A stretch of 64,000 nucleotides of DNA from Novosphingobium mathurense (GCF_900168325.1 NZ_FVZE01000005.1:186001-250000), one strand, 5' to 3'. Counted from the first letter of the stretch, positions 9,122 through 17,937 are shown. A program made the numbers and translations. Notes: generated by a model not told the origin, from the letters alone.

Positions 9122-10461
9122 ACAGGACATCGATGTCCGCGACCTACATGATCGCGCGGGCGATTTCGGGGGCGTGTATTCCCATGGTCGCCTTCGGGGT
9201 CACGACCGTACCGGCCATGGCACAGAGGTATGACCCCTTCAGCAAGCTCGGAACCTTGGGCGCCAGCGGCAATCCGCTGGACGAAGATCAACCGGAAAGC
9301 GTGACCGGGCGCTCGCGGCCCGAATATGCAACGGTCCCGATTCAGGCAGGTTCGCTTCAGATCATGCCGCAGGTTTCGGTAAGCTCCGAATTCGAAGACA
9401 ACGTTTATGCGCAGGAGAACAATCGAACCAGCGACGTAAACGTCACTGTCCGTCCACGCCTCTCGATCTCGCGGCCATCGGAAGGCTTTGCTTGGTCGCT
9501 GGCGGGCGAATACGAGGCCACACGCTTTTTCAAGCTGACTTCCGAAAACACCAATGACTACGCCTTCAAGGGCGGCTTGCAATACCAGGTCGGAAGCACG
9601 ACCACCTTCCAGGCCAACGTCCTGCATTCGCGCAATTCGGAGCAACGTTCCTCGCCTGACTCCCCGACCGGGATCATCCGGCCGAACCGTTTCAAGCTGA
9701 CCGAAGGCTATGCCGACATCCGGCACAGCTTCAACCGTGTCAGCTTGCAGGCGACGGCCGATTACCAGCGACTGACCTATCGCGACAATTTCAACAACCT
9801 CGGCGAAGTGGTCGATCAGAGTTTTCGTGATCGCCAGGTCTATACGGGCGGCTTGATCGCCCAGTATACGATGAGCCCAAGCTTCGCGATATTTGCCGCC
9901 GGCTCGGCTAACAAGCGTGATTACCGGACACGGATCGGCCCGGTGCCGGCGCGCGATTCCACCGGATACGAACTGGCGCTGGGCGCGAACTTTGCGGTGG
10001 GGCACCTGATGCGCGGAACGCTGCGTGCCGGCTACCTGCGGCAGAACTACAAAGACCCGACCTTCAGTGACAACAAGGGTCTGCTGCTGCGCGGGGAACT
10101 GGCCTATTACGTCACGCCGCTGGTGACACTGACGGCCAAGATCGATCGGACGGCGAGCGACACCGGCGTGCGGCAGGCGGGGGGGTACGTGAAGACGACG
10201 GCAACGCTCCAGGCCGATTACGAATTGAAGCGCAACCTGATCTTCCATCTCGAGGCGGGCAACGAAAACCGCAATTACAACGGTATCGATCGTACCGACA
10301 ATCGCTTCACCGGGCAGGTCAAGGCGACCTGGCTGTTGAGCCCGCGCTGGTCGCTGCAGGCCGGCTTCAGTCATCGCGGCCAGGACAGTTCGGGCGTTTC
10401 GAGCGGACGGGATTTCAGCGAAAACCGCGCTTTCGTCAGCGTCCTCTTCAAGGGGCTCTAG
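9118..10461 (+). CDS. outer membrane beta-barrel protein (BBP2-like) of the exopolysaccharide operon
   Basis: 447 residues with a signal peptide that should be cleaved after the AMA motif near residue 36, followed by a proline-poor N-terminal arm and many alternating amphipathic strands rich in aromatic residues (GEYEATRFFKL, GLQYQVGSTTTFQANV, ATLQADYELKRNLIFHLEAG). It ends in FVSVLFKGL, an outer-membrane-type hydrophobic C-terminus. Proteins of this putative beta-barrel porin 2 class accompany Wzy-dependent exopolysaccharide loci and are thought to aid secretion or anchor the polymer, but their exact role is unknown. Coupled to the upstream GT2 gene by ATGA. The short Wza-like protein nearby lacks a lipobox, so this barrel may supply the outer membrane pore function. 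Confidence 0.85.
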   Translation: MNRTSMSATYMIARAISGACIPMVAFGVTTVPAMAQRYDPFSKLGTLGASGNPLDEDQPESVTGRSRPEYATVPIQAGSLQIMPQVSVSSEFEDNVYAQENNRTSDVNVTVRPRLSISRPSEGFAWSLAGEYEATRFFKLTSENTNDYAFKGGLQYQVGSTTTFQANVLHSRNSEQRSSPDSPTGIIRPNRFKLTEGYADIRHSFNRVSLQATADYQRLTYRDNFNNLGEVVDQSFRDRQVYTGGLIAQYTMSPSFAIFAAGSANKRDYRTRIGPVPARDSTGYELALGANFAVGHLMRGTLRAGYLRQNYKDPTFSDNKGLLLRGELAYYVTPLVTLTAKIDRTASDTGVRQAGGYVKTTATLQADYELKRNLIFHLEAGNENRNYNGIDRTDNRFTGQVKATWLLSPRWSLQAGFSHRGQDSSGVSSGRDFSENRAFVSVLFKGL

Positions 10462-10485
10462 GCAAAACTGCGGAGCTGCCCGGAC

Positions 10486-10511
10486 GGACCGCCACCGGTT
10501 GGCGGCGGTCC
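10486..10511. terminator. stem-loop between convergent genes
   Basis: GGACCGCC pairs with GGCGGTCC around a 10-base loop in the 58-base gap between the beta-barrel gene and the oppositely oriented acetyltransferase gene. No T-tract follows on either strand, so it may be a weak or Rho-assisted bidirectional terminator. Confidence 0.45.
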
Positions 10512-10519
10512 CGTGCAGG

Positions 10520-11200
10520 TCAGCCTTGCGATTTTGCGGCAGAAGCTTCGCGGCAGCGCCGGAGGAGGTCTTCGGGCACCAGTCGGTTGACGTAGCCTTC
10601 CGATCCCTTTTCCGAAATTAACTTGCCCGGATTGCCACCGACCACGCCCTTTTCGGGCACGGTCTTGGTGACCACGGCATTCGCGCCGATGGCGCAGTCG
10701 TCGCCCAGATGGATATGGCCGATGATCTTCGCCCCTGCGCCAATGAAGACGCGGTCGCCCAGAACCGGCGATCCTGCGCGCGATCCACGGTTGGCCTGGC
10801 CGAGCATCATGCCGTGGGTCAGGTTGGCATTGGCACCAATCACGGCATCGCCGTTGATGTAGATGCCGCCGAACCTGTTGATGAACAGGCCGGGGCCGAT
10901 CACCGTGTATTCGGGAATGGCGATGCCGTATTTGTAGCGACAGCGCAGCAGCATCCACTTGGATAGGGGATAGAGACCGAAGGCCTTGAACCGCCGTGTC
11001 TTCAGGTAGCCACAGGTGCGCATGTGCACAGTGTACTTGTAGCCCGGCGTAAACAGAAAATGGCGCCAGAATGCCTTCGCATCGGTGCGCCCGCCGTAGC
11101 GATAGAGGTCTGCCGTCAGCAGCAGGCGCAGTTCCCTGAACGTCCGGGCGCAACCGCGCTGGTGGTTTTCACTCAGCTTTGCCGGTTGCAGTCGAGACAT
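10520..11200 (-). CDS. serine O-acetyltransferase-like hexapeptide acetyltransferase
   Basis: 226 residues from the ATG at 11200. An N-terminal helical part is followed by a left-handed beta-helix of hexapeptide repeats (for example VIGANANLTHG, VFIGAGAKIIGHIHLGDDCA, IGANAVVTKTVPE), ending in the VVGGNPGKLI motif typical of CysE-like and sugar O-acetyltransferases. Within this locus it more likely acetylates a sugar of the polymer than serine; CysE proper has a longer N-terminal domain. An in-frame TTG at 11209 overlaps the stop of the Wza-like gene as TTGA and is an equally plausible coupled start. Last gene of the minus operon GT4-GT4-export protein-acetyltransferase. Confidence 0.85.
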   Translation of the reverse strand: MSRLQPAKLSENHQRGCARTFRELRLLLTADLYRYGGRTDAKAFWRHFLFTPGYKYTVHMRTCGYLKTRRFKAFGLYPLSKWMLLRCRYKYGIAIPEYTVIGPGLFINRFGGIYINGDAVIGANANLTHGMMLGQANRGSRAGSPVLGDRVFIGAGAKIIGHIHLGDDCAIGANAVVTKTVPEKGVVGGNPGKLISEKGSEGYVNRLVPEDLLRRCREASAAKSQG

Positions 11201-11205
11201 ATCAT

Positions 11206-11769
11206 TCAAAAGTAGCGCTCCCCGATGCGGATCGTGTCGCCCGGTGCCACGGGAATGCCCGCGGTCAACTTGTAGGGATGTTCGTCATCCTCGCCGGCGC
11301 CCTTGATGTAGACGCGCTTTTCATTGGCGCGGTAGGTGAAGCCACCGGCCTTCGCGACAGCATCCCTAATGGTTAATCCCAAGGAGTAAGGGTATTCACC
11401 CGGCTTGCCGACTTCACCCAGGATATAGATCGGGCGATAGCTGCCTACCTCGACGGCAACGCTCGGCTCGGTCACGTAGCCGCTGGCCAGCCCGGCCGTG
11501 ATCGTTTCCTGGATGGCCGATGGCTTGACGCCTGCGGCCTTGATGTTGCCGACGAGCGGGAAGGCAATGGTTCCCTCGGACGAGATCACGAAGTCGCCGC
11601 TCAGGGCCGGTAGCCCGTAAGTGGTAACCTTGATCGTATCTCCGGGCGCGAGCTGAAGTTCCACGTTCCTGCTTTCGCGTGGCTTCTCGCCCGCAAGGAC
11701 GGGGTGCGGTGCACTGACAGCGGTCAGCGCGAGAGTGAGTGTCAAAGCCTGAAACCATTTCTTGGCCAT
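11206..11769 (-). CDS. short Wza/GumB-like polysaccharide export (OPX) protein
   Basis: 187 residues with a cleavable signal peptide (ending around HPVLAG). The poly-export domain begins at QLAPGDTIKVTTYG and contains GTIAFPLVG and VEVGSYRPIYILGEV, the hallmark GEV(x)xPG segment of OPX proteins, followed by one SLBB-like module (YRANEKRVYIKG, IPVAPGDTIRIGERYF). It is much shorter than Wza (about 380 residues) and has no lipobox cysteine or C-terminal helix, so it probably forms a periplasmic ring that needs a separate outer membrane partner. The ATG at 11769 follows GAGG at 6 bases; longer in-frame starts exist but would precede the signal peptide with charged residues. Confidence 0.9.
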   Translation of the reverse strand: MAKKWFQALTLTLALTAVSAPHPVLAGEKPRESRNVELQLAPGDTIKVTTYGLPALSGDFVISSEGTIAFPLVGNIKAAGVKPSAIQETITAGLASGYVTEPSVAVEVGSYRPIYILGEVGKPGEYPYSLGLTIRDAVAKAGGFTYRANEKRVYIKGAGEDDEHPYKLTAGIPVAPGDTIRIGERYF

Positions 11770-11810
11770 CGTTCGCCTCATTTTCTGTCTTCTGCCGTTT
11801 ACGCCGTTTT

Positions 11811-13016
11811 TCATGAAGTCTGACCACTTGCCGCGATCTTGGGGCGGTGCGCCGTGACGGATTTGCGCCGGGTGGCGGCCAACCTGTCGATGATCTCCCA
11901 ATATCTGCCCGTGGTCTGCATAATATCGAACTTGTGTGTAATGGATGCCGCGGTTGCGCCCTTCGCATCGCGCGTGGCCGGATCGTAAACCAGGCGCAGG
12001 GCCTGGGCGAATGCCGACGCGTCATTGGTCGGAACGACCACGCCAGCATCGCACTGTACCATGCCTTCGTTTTCGTCTCGCGGTCTATTGAGGAGGATCT
12101 CCGATGGACCGGAAGGACAGTTCGTGGTCACGACGGGCAGGCCGCAGGCCATGGCCTCGACCATACCATTGGGGAAGCCTTCCGCGTTCGAAGGCAGGGC
12201 GAACAGCGTTGCCCGTTTGAGTACGGCGAAGGGATTGTCGATGAAACCGGGCAGGTGGACGCGGTCCTGCAGGCCGAGTTCGGCAACCTGCGCTTCCAGC
12301 TTCTCGCGTTCCGGGCCTTCGCCCAGGATGACGAGCGAGCAAGGCAGTGCGGACTGCGCGAAGGCATCGATCAGCATCGAGAAATTCTTGTTGGGTACGA
12401 GGCGACCGGTCGCAGCGATATATTCGCCCCCGACGGCGATCGCCGGTTCGCCCGCGCCCAGATCCTCGATCAGATCGTGGTCGACGGGGTTGAAGACGAT
12501 CGACACCCGGTCCTGCGGAACCGCGAAATTGTCGTGCAGGTCCTGCGCCACGCCATCGGATACGGCGATGACGTGATCGGCCGAAGGATAGGTAAGGCGC
12601 AGCAGCAGCTTGCTGGCCAGCGAGCGCAGGTGTCCCCCGAAATGGGCGGTGCTGTTCACGCGCTCGCTGATAATGCAGGCCGTGCGCAGGCCCCGCGTGG
12701 CGAGGATGTTGCCGACGTTGGCTCGCGACAGGAAGCTGAGCGTCACATCCGGATTTATGCGCGCATAGAGGCGGCGCAGCGCCACGATGCTGGGCAGGAA
12801 CTTGCCCTTGCAGTCAAGCTGGATCACCTCGATCCAGTCGGGCACGGCATAGGCATCCGGCTCCCTGTCGAGGAGAACCAGCGTAATATCGTAACGCTCC
12901 CGCCAGGGGGCGGAAGCGCGCAGCAGGGTCGTCATGATCCTCTCCGCCCCGCCACCGGCGAGGGAATTGATCACGAAGACGGCCTTCTTCTTTCTTGCGG
13001 AACCTGACATCATCAT
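11811..13016 (-). CDS. GT4 family glycosyltransferase
   Basis: About 400-residue GT-B fold enzyme. The N-terminal glycine-rich loop VINSLAGGGAERI, the middle AATGRLVPNKNFSMLIDAF start of the nucleotide-sugar domain, and the C-terminal PSNAEGFPNGMVEAMACGLP (the EX7E-type donor site) are typical of GT4. It keeps the SGPSEIL segment found in poly- and lipopolysaccharide GT4 enzymes. Three ATG codons stand in a row at 13016-13008; the first forms TAATG with the upstream gene stop, so translation is probably coupled. The gap to the export gene is only 41 bases. Confidence 0.9.
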   Translation of the reverse strand: MMMSGSARKKKAVFVINSLAGGGAERIMTTLLRASAPWRERYDITLVLLDREPDAYAVPDWIEVIQLDCKGKFLPSIVALRRLYARINPDVTLSFLSRANVGNILATRGLRTACIISERVNSTAHFGGHLRSLASKLLLRLTYPSADHVIAVSDGVAQDLHDNFAVPQDRVSIVFNPVDHDLIEDLGAGEPAIAVGGEYIAATGRLVPNKNFSMLIDAFAQSALPCSLVILGEGPEREKLEAQVAELGLQDRVHLPGFIDNPFAVLKRATLFALPSNAEGFPNGMVEAMACGLPVVTTNCPSGPSEILLNRPRDENEGMVQCDAGVVVPTNDASAFAQALRLVYDPATRDAKGATAASITHKFDIMQTTGRYWEIIDRLAATRRKSVTAHRPKIAASGQTS

Positions 13017-14170
13017 TATTTGGCGGAACGCGAAGCCGATCGAGCGATGCTTACTGCACCGTTGGGAATTGCCGCGACCGACCGATAAAGCGCAGCGGTC
13101 TTGAACGCTGCGGCATCCCAGTCGAACCGCTTCTTGACTGTTCGCGAGTCAGAACTCCGCGCCTTGTGATTGGTTGCCAGCAGGTTCGAAAGCCGCTCGA
13201 CATCGCCAACCGGGAAATAGCAGTCATCGCCCAGGCCCAGGTCTCGATTGGCCTGGATGTCGCTGAGCAGCATGGGCGCTTCGCAGGACGCGGCTTCCAG
13301 CGCCGCGATCGGCAGGCCTTCATGGTACGAGGGCATCACGAACAGGGCACAATTGTCGTAGAGGCATTTGAGCACCGGGCGCGTCTGGAAACCGAGGAAT
13401 CGGATCCGCTCACTTTCATGCGAACGCAGTTCCCGGGCGTATTCGGAATCGTGGTCTGCATCGCCGGCAATCGCCAGGACCCAGTCATCGCCCAGTTCCG
13501 CCGACTGGAACGCCTTGATCAGGTCGTGAAGGCCCTTTTCGGGGACAAGGCGACCGACGGCGACAGCATACTTCTTGCCGGTCAGACCGAGGGCGGCATG
13601 AATTTCGGCCACATCGACGCCATCGGAAGGCAGTTTGGGCGTGCCATTGGGGATGTAGGAAACCTTGTGCGCCTGCGATGGAAAGATCTCGCGCAAGTGA
13701 TCGGCCAGGGATGGCGAGATCGCGATTACGCGATCGGCCCAGATCAGGCCCGACCGTTCGCCGACGCGCAGGATCATCTTGGCCATCTTGCCCCACTTCG
13801 CGCGCTCGTAGTCGGCGCCATGGTGGGTCACGATCACCTTGAGGCCGAGGAGGCGCGCAAGCGGTGTCATGAGCGCCGGGCCTATGCCATGGATGTGCAG
13901 GACATTAGCCTTGTTAAACCAGGCGTAAAGCGTTGCGACGAAAGTGGCGACGATCGCTTCGAACGAACGCGAGCGCGGAGCAGGGAGCGGTGTGAGCGCG
14001 ATACTCTCGAATGTGCGCCGCTCCGGGTCGACATAGGGCGCCCGGCACAGGACATTGATGTCCAAGTCATTGTTGGCCGATTTGATGCGCGGCAACAATT
14101 CCTCGCAGTGACTCTCAATCCCGCCCATGACACGAGGCATCCCTCGAAGGCCGGTAACGAATATCTTCAT
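13016..14170 (-). CDS. GT4 family glycosyltransferase, DUF1972-like N-terminus
   Basis: 384 residues from the ATG at 14170. The start MKIFVTGLRGMPRVMGGIES resembles the GxRGxPxxxGGxE opening of the DUF1972/rhamnosyl-type GT4 group that act in exopolysaccharide synthesis. Later landmarks are LHIHGIGPALMTPLARLLG, VTHHGADYERAKWG, VAVGRLVPEKGLHDLIKAF and PSYHEGLPIAALEAASC, the latter giving the donor-site EX7E motif. First gene of the minus operon through to the acetyltransferase; its promoter should lie in the following AT-richer gap. Confidence 0.9.
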   Translation of the reverse strand: MKIFVTGLRGMPRVMGGIESHCEELLPRIKSANNDLDINVLCRAPYVDPERRTFESIALTPLPAPRSRSFEAIVATFVATLYAWFNKANVLHIHGIGPALMTPLARLLGLKVIVTHHGADYERAKWGKMAKMILRVGERSGLIWADRVIAISPSLADHLREIFPSQAHKVSYIPNGTPKLPSDGVDVAEIHAALGLTGKKYAVAVGRLVPEKGLHDLIKAFQSAELGDDWVLAIAGDADHDSEYARELRSHESERIRFLGFQTRPVLKCLYDNCALFVMPSYHEGLPIAALEAASCEAPMLLSDIQANRDLGLGDDCYFPVGDVERLSNLLATNHKARSSDSRTVKKRFDWDAAAFKTAALYRSVAAIPNGAVSIARSASRSAK

Positions 14171-14538
14171 GGCGCTTGCCCTGTTCGAGTGCGTACGCCG
14201 CCATCGCTCTATTGCCAATGATCTAGAGCCTCAGACAAAAGACTTACCCCGAAAGGGGTAGGCCAATCCGATGCGACGACATTGTTCCACGTTTATTCTG
14301 ATCGACTCAGTATCAAGTGCTTCAATACTAAGCAGACGATAGCTGTCCGTTGAATCGAATGATAGCCTGCCCCAATGGGTACTTGAACGCCTATTGTGCA
14401 CTGCAGCAGTCTTCTCGTCGGGTTTTCGCCTCGCTATATCGTACGACGTCCGAGTTAAGGTAATTTCACAAGGTAGCTAACAGGCGATAACGGGTGACGC
14501 CCGGCCGCCCGGTTTGCCGGATTATATAACAATCGATT
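14171..14538. other. AT-richer intergenic region upstream of the GT4 operon
   Basis: 368 bases without a convincing gene. It holds the promoter side of the minus-strand GT4 operon and the downstream side of the beta-helix gene, and contains a perfect 16-base hairpin/palindrome listed separately. Near 14488-14520 a GC-rich stretch (CCCGGCCGCCCGG) precedes an AT-rich block TTATATAACAATCG and could end transcription of the beta-helix gene. No tRNA or ncRNA was recognised. Confidence 0.5.
14245..14260. promoter_or_regulatory. perfect inverted repeat TACCCC-GAAA-GGGGTA
   Basis: Six-base arms TACCCC and GGGGTA around GAAA, 74 bases upstream of the GT4 start at 14170. As DNA it resembles the inverted-heptamer operators (TACYYMT-like half sites) of NarL/LuxR-type response regulators; as RNA the plus-strand form would be a GNRA-capped hairpin. 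Operator function is inference; only the symmetry is seen. Confidence 0.4.
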
Positions 14539-15594
14539 TCAGGCGCGGTTCCGCTTCACCCTTATCTTTTGTGCATCCCGCTCCGGGACCCAGGTGATCA
14601 CCGGCTCGGGCCCCTCGACCCGAATGAGAGGAGCATCGGGTGCGTCGATCGTCGCATTGCGGATCTCGAGGTGCATCGGTTCCTTGGTCGCGAAGAAGAA
14701 GACCGGCGCGGAGTTTCCCGGCGATGCTTTCACTACCGGCTGGTCGATGATGTAGCGCTTGACGCCGCCGTGGAAGGAGAAGTGCGACTTGCCGCCGGTG
14801 CCACCGTAATGGTGCGGATCAACGCTGGTGCAGCGTAAAAGTTCGCCACTGTTCCAGAGGCGATAGTTGCGCTTGTTCGCACGTGCGATGCAGTTTTCAA
14901 GGCGCACATCCGCCGATTTGAGGTCGAACCCGCCGTCGCTGCAGCCGGTGGCGACGCACGAGATATAGCGGATGCCGTGGTTGCCGCGCTCGTCTGAGAA
15001 GCCATCGCCGTTCCAGTACTTGTCCTTGGGACGCGAGGCTTCGCGGAAATCGTGGGCCTCCACCCGGGTGTAGGTAATGTCATGGGCGGTGCCGTCGAGC
15101 TGGTAGCCCACGCAGTAAAGATCGCACCGGGAACTGCCGAAGGCTTTCACGTCCTCGATCGTGCCGCTGTGCGATCCATAGCGGATGCGGGTCATGGTTC
15201 GGTCGACCTCGCGCGCGGTGACCTGGCGCACGACGAAATGGGTGAGGTCGGCCGGGACCTTCTTGTCCGAACTGGTTACTTCCAAAAAGCGGTAGAGATT
15301 GTTCGCTTCGCAGTTCTCGATCCTGAGATTGTCGATGGGTGCGCGCACGCGCACGGCGCCATTGCCTAAGTCGAGGAACTTGCAGTTCTGGATAAGGGAG
15401 TTCGATTGGGCGAGGAGGCCTTCACCGCCATCGCCTTTCACGCCCTCAACGGTGCGATTGCCCTTGAAGGTCTTGCTCCTGATGGAGGTCGTGTCCCCGG
15501 CCGATAACGACCGCGAAAGGACGAGGGCAGAGAGTCCCGTGGAGGCGGTAAGAGCGGTGGTGATGACATAGCGGCGCGTGAGCTTCGATTGCAT
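14539..15594 (-). CDS. Tat-exported right-handed beta-helix protein, possible polysaccharide-active enzyme
   Basis: 351 residues. The N-terminus MQSKLTRRYVITTALTA has a twin arginine before a hydrophobic stretch, consistent with Tat export. The rest is built of short repeated strands (LIQNCKFLDLGNGAVRV, LRIENCEANNLYRFLEV, VRLENCIARANKRNYRLW) with regular N and C/G ladders, the pattern of parallel beta-helix proteins such as pectate-lyase-like and polysaccharide lyase/hydrolase folds. No catalytic set could be assigned. The position inside an exopolysaccharide locus suggests it modifies or trims the polymer outside the cytoplasm. The ATG at 15594 follows CGGGA; an upstream in-frame ATG at 15657 would spoil the signal peptide. 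Confidence 0.8.
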   Translation of the reverse strand: MQSKLTRRYVITTALTASTGLSALVLSRSLSAGDTTSIRSKTFKGNRTVEGVKGDGGEGLLAQSNSLIQNCKFLDLGNGAVRVRAPIDNLRIENCEANNLYRFLEVTSSDKKVPADLTHFVVRQVTAREVDRTMTRIRYGSHSGTIEDVKAFGSSRCDLYCVGYQLDGTAHDITYTRVEAHDFREASRPKDKYWNGDGFSDERGNHGIRYISCVATGCSDGGFDLKSADVRLENCIARANKRNYRLWNSGELLRCTSVDPHHYGGTGGKSHFSFHGGVKRYIIDQPVVKASPGNSAPVFFFATKEPMHLEIRNATIDAPDAPLIRVEGPEPVITWVPERDAQKIRVKRNRA

Positions 15595-15857
15595 CGTCAG
15601 TTTCCCGGCAGCCAAGGATGGATGGAGAGGCCGGGGGCTCGTGTGCAGTGCAGGCAATACCTGCGGGCCCGACCTCGTGCAGCCGGGAAAGTGACGATAG
15701 CGTGCCGGGAGCGCAACCCGGGTTACGTTGAGATACGTTAAAAACTGACCAGTCGAAGCAGGGGCGCGGCCAGATGTGGGCTTCGGGCCGTCAGTTCAGG
15801 TGCGATTGGGCAGGATTGCCTTCCCTGACGGAGCCGGATCGCAAAGTCTCGGGTTTG

Positions 15858-16052
15858 TCAGCGGCGTTTGCGCAGAGCCTTCCAGCCGGCGGCGATGCCC
15901 ACGCCGAGAGTCGCGGGAACCGCTACGAGAACCAGCGCAGCGGCGACACCTGCGGTTACGACAGCGGATCCTGCCAGGTGCAAGGCTTCGCCGACGACCT
16001 GTTCGGTCGTCTTCGAGCCATTGACCTTCGTCAATCCTGTTCCTTTGCTCAT
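15858..16052 (-). CDS. small single-span membrane protein, unknown function
   Basis: 64 residues from the ATG at 16052, which has a strong GGAGG six to seven bases upstream, the main reason to believe it. Residues 1-25 are polar (MSKGTGLTKVNGSKTTEQVV); a hydrophobic Ala/Val-rich segment follows (about residues 30-58), and the protein ends KALRKRR, a positive-inside tail. I do not recognise a family. It stands alone between the beta-helix gene and the UDP-glucose dehydrogenase gene, on the same strand as both. Confidence 0.6.
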   Translation of the reverse strand: MSKGTGLTKVNGSKTTEQVVGEALHLAGSAVVTAGVAAALVLVAVPATLGVGIAAGWKALRKRR

Positions 16053-16271
16053 CGCGACCCTCCGCAATCCTGTGATCTCGTTCAGGCTTCAGTTCAGCCT
16101 TACTCGGGAACGGACTACCTTCATCTTCTTAACACGTTCTTAGCATTGGACTATCCGAAGGAGGGAGATATCAAGAATTTTCTGGTTGGATCCGGCTGTT
16201 TCCATGGGTGCAATGCACTTCGGGCACAGCACGCCCTTCAGCGCACCGTGCCCGAAACAGTTCAAAGTTGC

Positions 16272-16285
16272 GGGGCTCTCGCCCC
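16272..16285 (-). terminator. probable intrinsic terminator of the UDP-glucose dehydrogenase gene
   Basis: On the minus strand GGGGC-GAGA-GCCCC forms a five-pair GC stem 10 bases after the stop codon, followed by GCAACTTT with a short T run. Placement right behind the gene supports a terminator role. Confidence 0.55.
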
Positions 16286-16294
16286 CTTCGGTGA

Positions 16295-17605
16295 TCAGGC
16301 CCGGCCGATCGAATAGTACGTGAAACCGGCGGCTTGGGCGAAGTCCGGCTTGTAGATGTTGCGCAGGTCGACCAGCACCGGGGCCTTGGCGAGCTGTTTC
16401 ACCCGGTTGAGGTCAAGCGCGCGGAATGCATCCCATTCGGTCACGATCACGACCGCGTCGGCGCCTTCGATGGCTTCGTAGGAATTGTCGACCATCTGCA
16501 CTTCGGGCATCAGCGGCTTGGCCAGTTCCATGCCCTCGGGGTCGTAGGCGGTAACGGTGACCCCGGAATCGGCGAGTGTCTGGGCTATTGCGATCGAAGG
16601 ACTGTCGCGCATGTCGTCGGTGTTCGGCTTGAAGGTCAGGCCGAGCATCGCGACGCGCTTGCCGCGCGCGGCGTCGAGCCCGCCGAGCGCTTCGATGACC
16701 TTGCGGCCCATCGCCCGCTTGCGGCTGTCGTTGACCTTGGCGACTGCTTCCACGATGCGCAGGGGGCTGTCGTAGTCCTCCGCGGTCTTGAGCAGTGCGA
16801 GGGTGTCCTTCGGGAAACACGAGCCGCCGTAGCCGGGGCCGGCATGCAGGAACTTGGAGCCGATGCGGTTGTCTAGGCCGATGCCGCGGGCGACGTCCTG
16901 AACGTTGCCACCCACCTTCTCGCACAGATCGGCGATCTCGTTGATGAAGGTGATCTTGGTCGCGAGGAACGCGTTGGCGGCGTATTTGGTGATCTCCGCC
17001 GAGCGGCGGCTGACGAACAGGATCGGCGATTCGTTGAGGAACAGCGGGCGATAGACTTCCTGCATGACCTCACGGCCGAAATCGTCCTCGGCACCGATGA
17101 CGATGCGGTCGGGGCGCTTGAAATCGCCGATGGCGGCGCCTTCGCGCAGGAATTCCGGGTTGGAGACGACAGCGACGCGGTGCGTGGTGCCGCTCTCCCT
17201 GAGAATGCGTTCGACTTCGTCACCGGTGCCGACGGGTACGGTCGACTTGGTGACGATCACGGCATCGTTCGACAGGCTCTCACCCACTTCGCGCGCGACC
17301 GCATAGACGAAGGAGAGATCGGCATGGCCGTCACCGCGACGCGACGGCGTGCCGACGGCGATGAAGATCGCGCTGGCGCCCTTGATCCCCTCGGCCAGGT
17401 CAGTGGTGAAGGAGAGGCGGCCTGCCTTCACGTTGTTCTCGACCAGCGCGTCGAGGCCCGGCTCATAGATGGGCATGACACCGGCATGGAGCCGGTCGAT
17501 CTTCGACTGATCCTTGTCGATGCAGACCACGTCGTGTCCGAAATCGGCGAAGCAGGCGCCGGAAACCAGACCGACATAGCCGGATCCAACCATCGCAATC
17601 TTCAT
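16295..17605 (-). CDS. ugd: UDP-glucose 6-dehydrogenase
   Basis: 436-residue enzyme that oxidises UDP-glucose to UDP-glucuronate with two NAD+. The N-terminal Rossmann motif is KIAMVGSGYVGLVSGACFA; the catalytic cysteine lies near residue 260 in YGGSCFPKDT; the C-terminal UDP-binding domain contains LGLTFKPNTDDMRDSPS. Length and motifs match the bacterial Ugd/RkpK family. Its product feeds the UDP-xylose synthase encoded at 26336-27313 and the UDP-glucuronate epimerase-like protein at 51232-52245, and may enter the polymer directly. It appears to be monocistronic. Confidence 0.96.
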   Translation of the reverse strand: MKIAMVGSGYVGLVSGACFADFGHDVVCIDKDQSKIDRLHAGVMPIYEPGLDALVENNVKAGRLSFTTDLAEGIKGASAIFIAVGTPSRRGDGHADLSFVYAVAREVGESLSNDAVIVTKSTVPVGTGDEVERILRESGTTHRVAVVSNPEFLREGAAIGDFKRPDRIVIGAEDDFGREVMQEVYRPLFLNESPILFVSRRSAEITKYAANAFLATKITFINEIADLCEKVGGNVQDVARGIGLDNRIGSKFLHAGPGYGGSCFPKDTLALLKTAEDYDSPLRIVEAVAKVNDSRKRAMGRKVIEALGGLDAARGKRVAMLGLTFKPNTDDMRDSPSIAIAQTLADSGVTVTAYDPEGMELAKPLMPEVQMVDNSYEAIEGADAVVIVTEWDAFRALDLNRVKQLAKAPVLVDLRNIYKPDFAQAAGFTYYSIGRA

Positions 17606-17937
17606 GTCAGTGCCACCATTTGCAAATTTTCGGGAGATCGGGGGTGAACCCTTCGCTAATTATCTACGCGAAGTCTGCGAGCAATTTCCACCTCTGAATT
17701 CGCAACTGCGAAAAAGAATGGACGACCTGTTGCAAAGCAACGGCGAACGCAGGCGCGGCGGGTCAAAACATGCGTTAACATATTGTCAGCCCTGCTGTTC
17801 CGACCTGGGACAAGGGGGCTGGTCGTGTCCGGCCTCCGCCTTTTGGGGGATTGCCGAAGGCACGGTTTCGGTATTGTTAACTGTAATTTGCACTACGTTA
17901 AGGATCGCTCCTGCGTGGTCGTGCCTGGGATCAAGAC
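17606..17937. other. divergent intergenic region ugd / GT4
   Basis: About 330 bases between divergent starts, so it should contain promoters for both genes. Visible elements are an inverted repeat CTTCGC...GCGAAG (17651-17673) close to the ugd start and an AT-rich stretch TATTGTTAACTGTAATTTGC (17872-17891) that could form a promoter for the GT4 gene. No RNA gene seen. Confidence 0.45.
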
